This document shows, one piece after another, positions 36,155 through 44,076 of a stretch of DNA of 64,000 nucleotides. Position numbers and translations under genes: made by a program. Positions within the stretch are counted from its first letter, which is position 1. The number at the start of each line of letters is the position of its first letter. Under the pieces are notes generated by a model that saw only the letters and a program-made list of their open reading frames with translations, searched no databases and was not told the DNA's origin. Origin of the DNA: Parabacteroides timonensis (GTDB lineage: Bacteria > Bacteroidota > Bacteroidia > Bacteroidales > Tannerellaceae); the NCBI RefSeq assembly GCF_900128505.1, contig NZ_LT669941.1, forward strand, positions 607,526 through 671,525, in the 5' to 3' direction.

Positions 36155-36241
36155 GCGCGGATGGTGAAATTGGTAGACACGCTACTTTGAGGGGGTAGTG
36201 CCGGTTCCGGTGTGTGAGTTCGAATCTCATTCCGCGCACCA
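36155..36241 (+). tRNA. tRNA-Leu (GAG)
   Basis: An 87-base class II tRNA. Acceptor GCGCGGA pairs with TCCGCGC, the anticodon loop is TTGAGGG, the variable arm is GCCGGTTCCGGTG-like, and CCA is encoded. It starts three bases after the previous tRNA. Confidence 0.97.
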
Positions 36242-36256
36242 TTCTTATAAAAAGTT

Positions 36257-36305
36257 GTCCGTAAAATTAATTGCAGAGATTAATTTTACGGACATTTTTG
36301 TTTTT
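36257..36305 (+). terminator. Terminator of the tRNA cluster
   Basis: GTCCGTAAAATTAAT (36257-36271) and its exact complement (36279-36293) form a 15-bp stem followed by a T-rich run. It could also serve the convergent TlpA gene. Confidence 0.9.
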
Positions 36306-36319
36306 ATACGGTTGCTCTT

Positions 36320-36844
36320 CTATTTTAATCCTTTGATCTTCTGAATCAACTCTTTGGCGGAAATATCCAGAGATTCAACAGACATCCAGACAACTTTGTT
36401 ATCCGGATTAATAACATATATTCGCGGAATAGTATTGTTGGCGAAGAGAGAGAAAACGTCACCATGAGTAGGATCTATATAGAAAGGCATTGTAAATTGA
36501 TTGTCTTTCCAGTATTTGGATACGGTTTCGGTTGGTTCTTCACGTGAGATCGTTACCAATAAAAATTTAGGGTCGTCTTTTAGTTCTTTCCATACTTCTT
36601 CTATCACTGGCAATACCTTTTTGCAGTCAGGGCAATATGTTCCGAAAAACACCAGTAAAGACTCTTTGCCGAGAAACTGTTTAGAGTTGAATGTTTCCCC
36701 TTGAGCATCCTCTACGACAAATGGAGGGACTTGGTCGTTGATATTGACGTAGTTAATGGCGCCTTCGTCTCCATCCTCTTTGATACAGGAAGAAAGTAGG
36801 AGAGACAGTGAGAATATGAATAGATATGTTTTATTGATATTCAT
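36320..36844 (-). CDS. TlpA/ResA-like thioredoxin-fold lipoprotein
   Basis: The 174-residue protein has a lipoprotein signal ending at LLSSC (Cys20) and a TlpA/AhpC-type thioredoxin fold with active site Cys71-Pro-Asp-Cys74 (FFGTYCPDCKKVLP). The cis-Pro is in NTIPRIYVI. It should be membrane-tethered and exchange disulfides outside the cytoplasm, for example reducing a secreted partner. It is monocistronic, convergent with the tRNA cluster, and at the edge of an AT-rich stretch. The partner is unknown. Confidence 0.88.
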   Translation of the reverse strand: MNINKTYLFIFSLSLLLSSCIKEDGDEGAINYVNINDQVPPFVVEDAQGETFNSKQFLGKESLLVFFGTYCPDCKKVLPVIEEVWKELKDDPKFLLVTISREEPTETVSKYWKDNQFTMPFYIDPTHGDVFSLFANNTIPRIYVINPDNKVVWMSVESLDISAKELIQKIKGLK

Positions 36845-37015
36845 GTGTTGTATAATTTTAGTTTACGAAGATAAACAATGTCTTTTAATCTATGAAAGAA
36901 AAAGGACCGCCGTTTTGTAGATTTCACAACCTGTTATCAAAATGGACAGTCCTTTAAAGCAGCATCCCCTTTTTACCGCTTTATAATTACTAGTTCGCGA
37001 TAATCTTTGCAATTT

Positions 37016-37237
37016 TTACTTACCACCGAGAATGGTTTTGATCAAATAAAATTGATTCGGATTCACATGTACTTGAGGTGAGGATGCCCGCTTGCTACTG
37101 GTATATAACATCTGTCCCCAGAGATTATATATCTGCAAGTTTTCGATGATCCTGTCTGAGATTTTATGTAGGGTTCCATTGTTCTTTCGCCTTTTATTCA
37201 AAAGTAAAAATATAGTCTTCTTTTTGATAAAAGACAC
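37016..37237 (-). pseudogene. Possible remnant of a C-terminal sorting/DUF6383-like domain
   Basis: A 73-residue frame ends with NLQIYNLWGQMLYTSS, then NQFYLIKTILGGK. This resembles the final beta-sandwich of type IX secretion (T9SS) or DUF6383 C-terminal domains, which read IYN-L-GQ-V followed by G-YLVK. The upstream part is basic and unlike any secreted protein, and there is no signal peptide. It is best read as a decayed 3' end of a secreted-protein gene. Chance similarity is possible. Confidence 0.3.
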
Positions 37238-37538
37238 CCAATAGCAAGTATTTAAATATGTATAAATAGCAAACTGAAAAAAGTAGGAATTTATTTACCG
37301 CCTATTTTGATGAATTAGGGAGCCTTCTTGCAAATGTTACGATTTCTGTCATTGAAAATGACAAACTATATTCTTTTAGTTGTTTTGATATAGATAAAAT
37401 GATGCTGAATGTAAATATGGCTGTTTTTTATATCTTATTCATTAACAAACCGGATCTCTGGCCATATTATTTTTTTTAATGTAAAAATGGTCTGTTGTTT
37501 TATTTTTATATAGTCTGGTTTCCTGTGAATCTGACAGT

Positions 37539-37546
37539 TATATTTG
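37539..37546 (+). promoter_or_regulatory. Putative -7 box of the first HTH gene
   Basis: TATATTTG matches TAnnTTTG, 52 bases before the ATG at 37599. Confidence 0.45.
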
Positions 37547-37567
37547 TGATAACAAGAACGACAACCA

Positions 37568-37584
37568 TTCCGGATTATCCGGAA
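37568..37584 (+). promoter_or_regulatory. Dyad in the leader of the first HTH gene
   Basis: TTCCGGAT and ATCCGGAA are exact inverted repeats separated by one base, between the -7 box and the ATG. This is a possible operator, perhaps for autoregulation. Confidence 0.45.
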
Positions 37585-37598
37585 AAACAGATTGATCT

Positions 37599-38564
37599 AT
37601 GAAAAAGGATTTATTATATGATACTATCCTGAATGCAATACGGGAAAAGATTCCCAATAGGATCATACTTGCAAATACACTTGCAGAGCTGTTGAATATT
37701 GAGAAGGAGGCTGTCTATCGCCGTTTACGTGGCGAGGTTGCATTTTCTTTTGTCGAGATTGCTACAATATCGAGTTCTCTGGGCATTTCGCTCGATAATA
37801 TAGTGGGGGCACGTTATATTAACAGTCGTCCTTTCCAGTTGAAGCTGGTAGAATATATTGATCCGGTAGACGTTGATTATCGTATGCTTGAACATTATAT
37901 CTATATATTGAATTTGGGTAAGGATGATCCTAATTCGAAAGTGATGGATTGTACCAGTATTTTACCGCAATCGCTTTACCTGAACTATAAAACGATTGCA
38001 CGTTTTTTTCTTTTTAAATGGATGTATCAGTGTAAAGATTTTGATGTAGTCCTGCGTTTTAAGGATATTCGTCCAACCGAACGGTTACTGAAAATACAGG
38101 AAAGGAGCGCTGCCTCCTCTCAATTGATCAGGCAAACATATTATGTATGGGATCCTCTGATATTTCATTACCTGGCCAATGATCTTAATTACTTTTTAAG
38201 TATCAATCTCTTGGAGCAGGAGGAAATGCAATTATTAAAAGAGGAACTGCTTTTATTTTTGGATGATATGGAAATTCTTGCAGCCCAGGGTAAATACTTT
38301 GAAACAGGCAACAGTATTTTCTTTTATATATCGAATATTAATTTTGATACCAGCTATCGTTGTGTGGAGGTTAAGCAATTTCGTGTTAGCCTGATTCGGG
38401 CATTCACCTTGAACGCTGCTGCCTCCCTGGATAAGAAAACGTATGAACGTATAAATAATTGGATTCAGGCAGTATTGAGATCGTCGACCATGATTTCCGT
38501 AAGTGGTGCAAAGCAACGCATACAATTTTTTGAAGAGCAGCGTGTAATTATAAATACTTTATAA
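37599..38564 (+). CDS. HTH-domain protein, Bacteroidales-type (paralog 1)
   Basis: The 321-residue protein has an N-terminal helix-turn-helix of XRE-like character (about 20-70; LANTLAELLNIEKEAVYRRLRG, then FVEIATISSSLGISLDNIVG). A long helical region follows that matches no domain I know. The downstream neighbour at 38776 has the same length and aligns throughout, for example RPFQLKLVEY/RPFQLKLVDF and LFKWMYQC in both. These are likely regulators specific to Bacteroidales with an unknown signal. No target genes are evident next to them. Confidence 0.82.
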   Translation: MKKDLLYDTILNAIREKIPNRIILANTLAELLNIEKEAVYRRLRGEVAFSFVEIATISSSLGISLDNIVGARYINSRPFQLKLVEYIDPVDVDYRMLEHYIYILNLGKDDPNSKVMDCTSILPQSLYLNYKTIARFFLFKWMYQCKDFDVVLRFKDIRPTERLLKIQERSAASSQLIRQTYYVWDPLIFHYLANDLNYFLSINLLEQEEMQLLKEELLLFLDDMEILAAQGKYFETGNSIFFYISNINFDTSYRCVEVKQFRVSLIRAFTLNAAASLDKKTYERINNWIQAVLRSSTMISVSGAKQRIQFFEEQRVIINTL

Positions 38565-38718
38565 ACTTTTATGCGAAGAGAGTTATATATTATTAACGAA
38601 GGAACCATATTTTATAGGGTCACCCAAATTCAAAGGCTACTTGTTTTATTAGTCTTTTTTTAGATGACAATTATCCTGTTGTCAGGTTATTAAGGGCCAT
38701 TTTTATAAGTTCCTTATC

Positions 38719-38726
38719 TATCTTTG
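38719..38726 (+). promoter_or_regulatory. Putative -7 box of the second HTH gene
   Basis: TATCTTTG matches TAnnTTTG, 49 bases before the ATG at 38776, so the two paralogs appear to be transcribed separately. Confidence 0.45.
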
Positions 38727-38775
38727 CGTGAGAAAACGGTGAGTCCATTAATATCAAAACTTATAATTCTGTGGC

Positions 38776-39741
38776 ATGAAAAAGGATCTTTTGTATGATA
38801 ATCTACTCAATGCGGTCAGAGAGAAAATCCCCCAGAGAACAGTCCTTGTAAATACACTGGTCGATTTGTTGTGTATCGAAAAGGAAGCTGTTTACAGGCG
38901 TTTAAGAGGAGAGGTTGCTTTTACATTTGCAGAGATTGTCACAATAGCGAATGAATTCGGAATTTCTTTAGATAATCTGATCGGTACGGTAACAGCAAAA
39001 AGCAGACCGTTCCAGTTAAAACTGGTAGACTTTGTAAATCCGGTCGATATCGATTACGAAATGCTTGAGCAATATATTGATATACTTGGTTTGGCACGTG
39101 AAGATGAGCAATCGGAACTGATCGATTGTACGAATATCCTTCCGCAACAACTTTACATGAAATATAAGTATATCTCCCGTTTTTATCTTTTCAAGTGGAT
39201 GTATCAGTGTGGAGGCCCCGGAAAGTCAAAGCGTTTTCAGGATATTGATGTAACGGAACGTTTTGAAGGAATACAACTGGCAGGGGTAGACGAGTCGAGA
39301 TACATCCGGAATACTTATTACATACTTGATCCCTTGATCTTTCATTATTTGGTGAATGATATCAATTATTTTCAGAGCATCCATCTGATTACAGTTGAAG
39401 AAGTAAGATTGCTGAAAGAAGAGTTATTGAAGCTTCTCAATGAAATGGAAGTACTGGCTACCCATGGCTATTTTGAAGAGACCGGAAATAAAGTTTTTCT
39501 TTATATATCGAGTGTTAATTTTGACACCAGTTATTGGTGTGTACAGGTGAAAAATTATCATATCAGTATGATAAAAACCTTTATACTCAGCTCGGTAGCT
39601 TCACTTGATGAAGGTACCTACGATAAGTTACGCAAATGGCTACGTGCTCTGATCCGTTCTTCTATTATGATTTCGGTAAGTGGAGAAAGACAACGAATAC
39701 TATTCTTTGAAAAGCAACGCGAACTGATCAGTAACTTATAA
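38776..39741 (+). CDS. HTH-domain protein, Bacteroidales-type (paralog 2)
   Basis: The 321-residue tandem paralog of the previous gene starts MKKDLLYDNLLNAVREKIP and has the same N-terminal HTH (LVNTLVDLLCIEKEAVYRRLRG). The C-terminal end is also shared (SSIMISVSGERQRI). Conservation over the whole length suggests the C-terminal region senses or binds a partner in the same way in both. It has its own leader and -7 box. The pair sits between two tRNA clusters in a lower-GC stretch, so acquisition followed by duplication is possible. Its function is not known. Confidence 0.82.
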   Translation: MKKDLLYDNLLNAVREKIPQRTVLVNTLVDLLCIEKEAVYRRLRGEVAFTFAEIVTIANEFGISLDNLIGTVTAKSRPFQLKLVDFVNPVDIDYEMLEQYIDILGLAREDEQSELIDCTNILPQQLYMKYKYISRFYLFKWMYQCGGPGKSKRFQDIDVTERFEGIQLAGVDESRYIRNTYYILDPLIFHYLVNDINYFQSIHLITVEEVRLLKEELLKLLNEMEVLATHGYFEETGNKVFLYISSVNFDTSYWCVQVKNYHISMIKTFILSSVASLDEGTYDKLRKWLRALIRSSIMISVSGERQRILFFEKQRELISNL

Positions 39742-39827
39742 TACCAAGATTATAAGAAACTTAAATGATATAAAGACGCTTTGTATCAATCGAAAGAGAA
39801 AAAAATATAGAAAATAGTTCCTAAATA

Positions 39828-39859
39828 TTTGGAACGTATTATTCTTTTCTCTACTTTTG
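39828..39859 (+). promoter_or_regulatory. Promoter of the tRNA-Ser pair
   Basis: TTTG (39828-39831), 20 bases, then TACTTTTG (39852-39859) fits the Bacteroidetes -33/-7 consensus exactly, 74 bases before the first tRNA-Ser. Confidence 0.75.
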
Positions 39860-39933
39860 CACCCGTAAACAAGAGAGGCCAAGGCATTGAAAAGCAAGAC
39901 TGGGAAAGGTTTTGGCGTTGATTTTGATTTATT

Positions 39934-40018
39934 GGAGAGATGGCAGAGTGGTCGATTGCGGCGGTCTTGAAAACCGTTGAACCGAGAGGTTCCTGGGGTT
40001 CGAATCCCTATCTCTCCG
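39934..40018 (+). tRNA. tRNA-Ser (TGA)
   Basis: An 85-base class II tRNA. Acceptor GGAGAGA pairs with TCTCTCC, the anticodon loop is CTTGAAA, the variable arm is long (GAACCGAGAGGTTC) and the discriminator is G. CCA is not encoded. Confidence 0.96.
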
Positions 40019-40086
40019 CAAAGCAGCATAAAAGCTGCTTTTTTGTTTTATGGAGGGCCGTATGTCCTTCTCCAACCTTCCCAAAA

Positions 40087-40174
40087 GGAGAGATGCTCGA
40101 GTGGTTGAAGAGGCACGCCTGGAAAGCGTGTAAACCCCTAAAGGGTTTCGCGGGTTCGAATCCCGCTCTCTCCG
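40087..40174 (+). tRNA. tRNA-Ser (GGA)
   Basis: An 88-base class II tRNA. Acceptor GGAGAGA pairs with TCTCTCC, the anticodon stem-loop is CACGC-CTGGAAA-GCGTG, the variable arm is AAACCCCTAAAGGGTTT and the discriminator is G. Confidence 0.97.
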
Positions 40175-40261
40175 CGTAATTCCTTTTATTCTTATCATTT
40201 TATCCATTTTAAATTATCAGATATCCGAAGTTTGTTAACCTTTCGGGACTGATTTTTGTTT

Positions 40262-40269
40262 TATATTTG
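40262..40269 (+). promoter_or_regulatory. Putative -7 box of msrAB
   Basis: TATATTTG matches TAnnTTTG, 56 bases before the ATG at 40326. Upstream T-rich elements are present but not at standard spacing. Confidence 0.45.
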
Positions 40270-40325
40270 TGTGTAACATTCTTTTCAGAGAATAGGAATA
40301 CAAATCATATATATATTCAAGATTT

Positions 40326-41402
40326 ATGAAGAATGTAGTTATAGCTCTAGTATTAATGATAAGTGGTGTATTTATGTGTAATGCACAAAATGAAACAAGT
40401 AAAAAATCAAATAAACAAAATGATATGTTAATGAAGAATCTAAGTGAGATATACTTTGCAGGAGGTTGTTTCTGGGGTACAGAGCATTTCATGAAACAGA
40501 TCAACGGTGTGAAAAGTACAGAAGTGGGTTATGCCAACGGTCATACGACAAATCCGACCTATCAGCAAGTTTGTACAGGTGATACAGGTTTTGCTGAAAC
40601 CGTAAAAGTAAGTTATGATCCACAGGAAGTAGACCTTGCACTTTTGATAGACCTGTATTTTAAGACGATCGATCCGACCAGCCTGAATCGCCAGGGAGGT
40701 GATCGAGGGACACAATACCGTACTGGAATTTACTATACTGACAATAATAATCTGCCAATAATAGTGCAGGCAATAAAAGATTTGTCCGTAAATTATAAGA
40801 AACCGATTGTAGTTGAAGTGGAGCCTTTGTCTAATTTCTATAAAGCGGAGGGATATCATCAGGATTACTTGGATAAAAACCCGGGAGGATATTGTCATAT
40901 CGATCCGTCATTGTTTGAATATGCCAAAAAAGCGAATGCCAATGTAGTCAAAGGGGTTACTTACCAAAAACCGGATGATGCCACTTTGCGTAAGAGATTA
41001 TCCGACGAACAGTATGCCGTAACCCAAAAGAATGCAACCGAACATCCTTTCCGTAACGAATACTGGAATGAATTCCGAGAAGGTATTTATGTCGATATTA
41101 CCACAGGAGAACCTTTGTTTATATCTACCGATAAATTCGACTCCGGTTGCGGTTGGCCCAGCTTTTCTAAACCAATCGACAAGAATCTGATAAAAGAAAA
41201 CCTGGATAAATCCCATGGAATGACACGAGTAGAGGTGCGCAGTTATACAGGCGATGCTCACTTGGGACATGTGTTTACCGATGGTCCGTCCGAACTGGGT
41301 GGATTACGCTATTGCATTAATAGTGCTTCCCTGCGGTTTATTCCCAAAGATAAAATGGAAGAGGAGGGATATGGCAAATATCTCCATTTATTAGATAAAT
41401 AG
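40326..41402 (+). CDS. msrAB: Exported bifunctional methionine sulfoxide reductase MsrA-MsrB
   Basis: The 358-residue fusion repairs both S- and R-methionine sulfoxides. A signal peptide (MKNVVIALVLMISGVFMCNAQ region) directs export. The MsrA domain (about 40-200) has GCFWGTEHF with catalytic Cys48 and the YHQDYLDKNPGGYC end. The MsrB domain (about 215-355) has SGCGWPSF, HLGHVFTDGP and RYCINSASL with catalytic Cys330. The two CxxC zinc pairs of some MsrB proteins are not seen. It is monocistronic and would protect periplasmic proteins from oxidants. Confidence 0.94.
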   Translation: MKNVVIALVLMISGVFMCNAQNETSKKSNKQNDMLMKNLSEIYFAGGCFWGTEHFMKQINGVKSTEVGYANGHTTNPTYQQVCTGDTGFAETVKVSYDPQEVDLALLIDLYFKTIDPTSLNRQGGDRGTQYRTGIYYTDNNNLPIIVQAIKDLSVNYKKPIVVEVEPLSNFYKAEGYHQDYLDKNPGGYCHIDPSLFEYAKKANANVVKGVTYQKPDDATLRKRLSDEQYAVTQKNATEHPFRNEYWNEFREGIYVDITTGEPLFISTDKFDSGCGWPSFSKPIDKNLIKENLDKSHGMTRVEVRSYTGDAHLGHVFTDGPSELGGLRYCINSASLRFIPKDKMEEEGYGKYLHLLDK

Positions 41403-41473
41403 CCTGAATAATTGCAAAGAAGTGATGAAAATACTATCTTCGTGACTTGTTAACAAATGACTGATGTGAAGAA

Positions 41474-43891
41474 ATGAAGAAGTGTTTTTATCTCATTGTG
41501 ACCTTATTGTGTGTTTCTCTGTCTGCAACTGCCGCTCCCATATCCCGTATTAAGGGAAAAATTGTGGATGCCGGGACCAATAAGCCATTAGATTTTGCAG
41601 ATGTTCTTCTTTTTAAGAAAGGAGATACCAATCCTGTGTTCCATGCTTTGCCCGATGTGGATGGTAGCTTTGGAATTGCAGATATAAAAAACGGTGAATA
41701 TAACCTGATGATCCGTCTGGTAGGTTACGACCTGTTTACCCGGCTGGATATTGTCTTATCCTCTTCGTCTTCAGTGGTCGATCTGGGTACGATTGCCATG
41801 AATCCGCTGGAAGTAGGCCTGGCAGAGGTTGAAGTGGTGGCCCAAAAGAAGCAGGTGATATACAAACTGGATAAGAAAGTGATCGAAGCTTCGTCGAATA
41901 TGCTGGCAAGCGGCGGTACGGCTGTCGATATCCTGGAGAATACACCGTCTATTCGTGTAGATGCAGAAGGGGAAGTATCCTTCCGCGGAAGTACCGGATT
42001 TACAGTTTATGTGGACGGAAAGCCAAGTGTGTTCAGTGGTACGCAGGCTTTGGAACAAATACCTTCCGGACATATTGAAAACATAGAGATTATCACAACC
42101 CCCTCTGCCCGGCATGATACGGGAGGCGATGTGGGTATCATCAATATCATTACAAAGAAGCATGCACAACATGGGTTCAGCGGTATGGTCAACCTGACTG
42201 GAAGTACTTTTCTCTCCCGGGGGGTAGACTTCTTACTAACCCAACAGAACAAAGCTTCCCGTCTGTATTTCGGCGGTGGATGGACCGACCGTTTGCGTAA
42301 GAGCCATTTCGATCAGGAAAAGACAACGATCGTAGCCGATACAGCAACGACATCACATTCCAACGGTCCACGCGAAAGTAATAACTTCAACTATTCTCTG
42401 AAAGCCGGCTGGATGTATACATTACCGAACACAACCTTCAATGTAGATCTGGAAGGTGGCTACGGTGGACGTACCCGCAAAGGAGACCTGGATTATACCG
42501 AAGAACGTGTCGTCAATAATAAACCTTTTGCCAACGGCGATTATTATAGTCGCGACGATTACGATCTCCACGAAACATATTTCCAGGGAAACGTAGGTTT
42601 CGATCATAAATTCAATGATAAAGGTCACCAACTGACCGGCAGCTTTTACCTCAAATATGGTGGTAATGCCATGGAGTATTTCCAGAGCGACCTGTTCAAT
42701 AAAAAGAATGAGCGCGAGCAAGGTCACCGGGCCTGGGAGGACGAACATCGTTGGACGGTGCGTGGAAACCTTGATTACATCTATCCGTACAGCAAAACCG
42801 GACATATCGAAGCCGGTTACCAATATTTTTCTTATCTGGAGGATGGCGATTACAGCATGCAGTTCTGGAGTCCGGAGAAAAAAGAATTCTACTGGCGCGA
42901 CGATATTTATAATACCTTCTATTTCCAGCACGAGATCAATTCGATCTATGCTATTGTGGGCGATAGTTATAAATCATTCGACTTTCAGGCTGGAGTAAGA
43001 GGGGAACATACGCATCGTGTGCTTCGCAGCTCCATCCCCGGCAAAGACCGTGAATATAATAAGTTCGAATTCTTTCCTTCGGTCCATTTAGGATATACTT
43101 TCCCGAAAGATCATAAACTGATGGCTTCCTATTCACGTCGTATCACGCGACCGGAGCTTTTCTTTATGGAACCTTATATTACCTATCGCGATTACTACTC
43201 TGCGGAGATCGGTAACCCGGATATCCGTTCCGAATACATTAACTCCTTTGAACTCAACTATAAGAAGAATATAGGCGAACATACCGTTTCCGCCACAGTG
43301 TTCCATCGTAGCCGTAAAGACAAGATTGAACGTCTGCGTGTCCCTTATGAGGCAGGTGTAACGCTCGACTCTATGGCCAATGTCGGTCACGACTATTCAA
43401 CCGGGCTGGAACTGAGCGGCCAGGTACAGTTGACCCGTTGGTGGAATGTGAATCTGAACGGTAGCCTGTATCATTATAAGGTAAAGAACCAGTATAAGTT
43501 GAACGGTACGAACGAAAAAAGTACCAACTACGATATTATCTGGAACAATGCTTTCGATCTGGGTAAATCCACCCGTATCCAACTGGATGGAAACTTCGTG
43601 GGGCCTTCCGTAACCACGCAGGGACGTACAGATGCTTTCTGGTATGTCAATCTGGCGGTCCGTCAGCAGTTGATGAAACGTAAACTTTCGGCTACACTGG
43701 CTTTTCGTGACGTGTTCAACTCGGCCCGTTATGTAAGTAAGATCACCACATCCGACTTACAATCGATTACCCGCATCCGTCCGAATTACCCGCTTATCAC
43801 TCTGACGTTAAGTTACACCTTCAATAACTTTAAAGCAAAGTCTTCGCAAAAGAAGGAAGATCACGACCTCTTTGAAGGGACGAATCATTAA
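41474..43891 (+). CDS. TonB-dependent receptor / outer-membrane beta-barrel protein
   Basis: The complete 805-residue protein has a signal peptide (MKKCFYLIVTLLCVSLSATA), a carboxypeptidase-regulatory-like domain (about 23-110), a plug (SGGTAVDILENTPSIRVD, VYVDGKPS) and a long beta-barrel ending in PLITLTLSYTFNNF. It is a paralog of the receptor cut by the left edge and shares whole stretches with it, such as IERLRVPY and GYDLFTR/GYDVYTR. No SusD gene accompanies it. Such orphan receptors may take up metals, peptides or small glycans. The ligand cannot be deduced. Confidence 0.92.
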   Translation: MKKCFYLIVTLLCVSLSATAAPISRIKGKIVDAGTNKPLDFADVLLFKKGDTNPVFHALPDVDGSFGIADIKNGEYNLMIRLVGYDLFTRLDIVLSSSSSVVDLGTIAMNPLEVGLAEVEVVAQKKQVIYKLDKKVIEASSNMLASGGTAVDILENTPSIRVDAEGEVSFRGSTGFTVYVDGKPSVFSGTQALEQIPSGHIENIEIITTPSARHDTGGDVGIINIITKKHAQHGFSGMVNLTGSTFLSRGVDFLLTQQNKASRLYFGGGWTDRLRKSHFDQEKTTIVADTATTSHSNGPRESNNFNYSLKAGWMYTLPNTTFNVDLEGGYGGRTRKGDLDYTEERVVNNKPFANGDYYSRDDYDLHETYFQGNVGFDHKFNDKGHQLTGSFYLKYGGNAMEYFQSDLFNKKNEREQGHRAWEDEHRWTVRGNLDYIYPYSKTGHIEAGYQYFSYLEDGDYSMQFWSPEKKEFYWRDDIYNTFYFQHEINSIYAIVGDSYKSFDFQAGVRGEHTHRVLRSSIPGKDREYNKFEFFPSVHLGYTFPKDHKLMASYSRRITRPELFFMEPYITYRDYYSAEIGNPDIRSEYINSFELNYKKNIGEHTVSATVFHRSRKDKIERLRVPYEAGVTLDSMANVGHDYSTGLELSGQVQLTRWWNVNLNGSLYHYKVKNQYKLNGTNEKSTNYDIIWNNAFDLGKSTRIQLDGNFVGPSVTTQGRTDAFWYVNLAVRQQLMKRKLSATLAFRDVFNSARYVSKITTSDLQSITRIRPNYPLITLTLSYTFNNFKAKSSQKKEDHDLFEGTNH

Positions 43892-43901
43892 TACAAACCT
43901 G

Positions 43902-43945
43902 CTTCTCTTTTGTTATATTGAACAATAATAAAAGGAGAAGTAGTA
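43902..43945 (+). terminator. Imperfect hairpin after the receptor gene
   Basis: CTTCTCTTTTGTTAT and ATAATAAAAGGAGAAG pair with a bulge over about 15 bp, starting 11 bases after the stop codon. It lacks a long T-run, so it could be a terminator or a 3' stabiliser. Confidence 0.5.
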
Positions 43946-44041
43946 TGTATACTGTATCAGTATATATTATCTACAGAATAGCTCTATCAAATTTGAAACA
44001 TATTTTGTCATTTTTATAAGTTTGAAAAATAGAGGGATATC

Positions 44042-44049
44042 TATTTTTG
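44042..44049 (+). promoter_or_regulatory. Putative -7 box of the GH127 gene
   Basis: TATTTTTG matches TAnnTTTG, with TTTG at 44021-44024 seventeen bases upstream and the chosen ATG 28 bases downstream. Confidence 0.45.
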
Positions 44050-44076
44050 CTTTCATCCATTCTTAGATCGGTTATT

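Larger units (their letters stand above)
36845..37598. other. AT-rich 754-base stretch with no intact gene
   Basis: Apart from a possible C-terminal sorting-domain remnant (37016-37237, minus strand) and the promoter and dyad of the next gene (37539-37584), I see no supported gene. A short plus-strand open stretch at about 37270-37480 lacks a start and has no recognisable family. The base composition is lower in GC than the flanking operons. Confidence 0.6.

Noticed and set aside
37270..37483. A plus-strand open stretch with residues such as YFDELGSLLANVTISVIEND.
   Set aside because: It has no early start codon, no ribosome site and no recognisable family. Chance opening in AT-rich DNA is likely.
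41474..43891. A SusC-type polysaccharide importer.
   Set aside because: At 805 residues it is shorter than typical SusC, lacks a neighbouring SusD, and fits the smaller outer-membrane beta-barrel receptor group.
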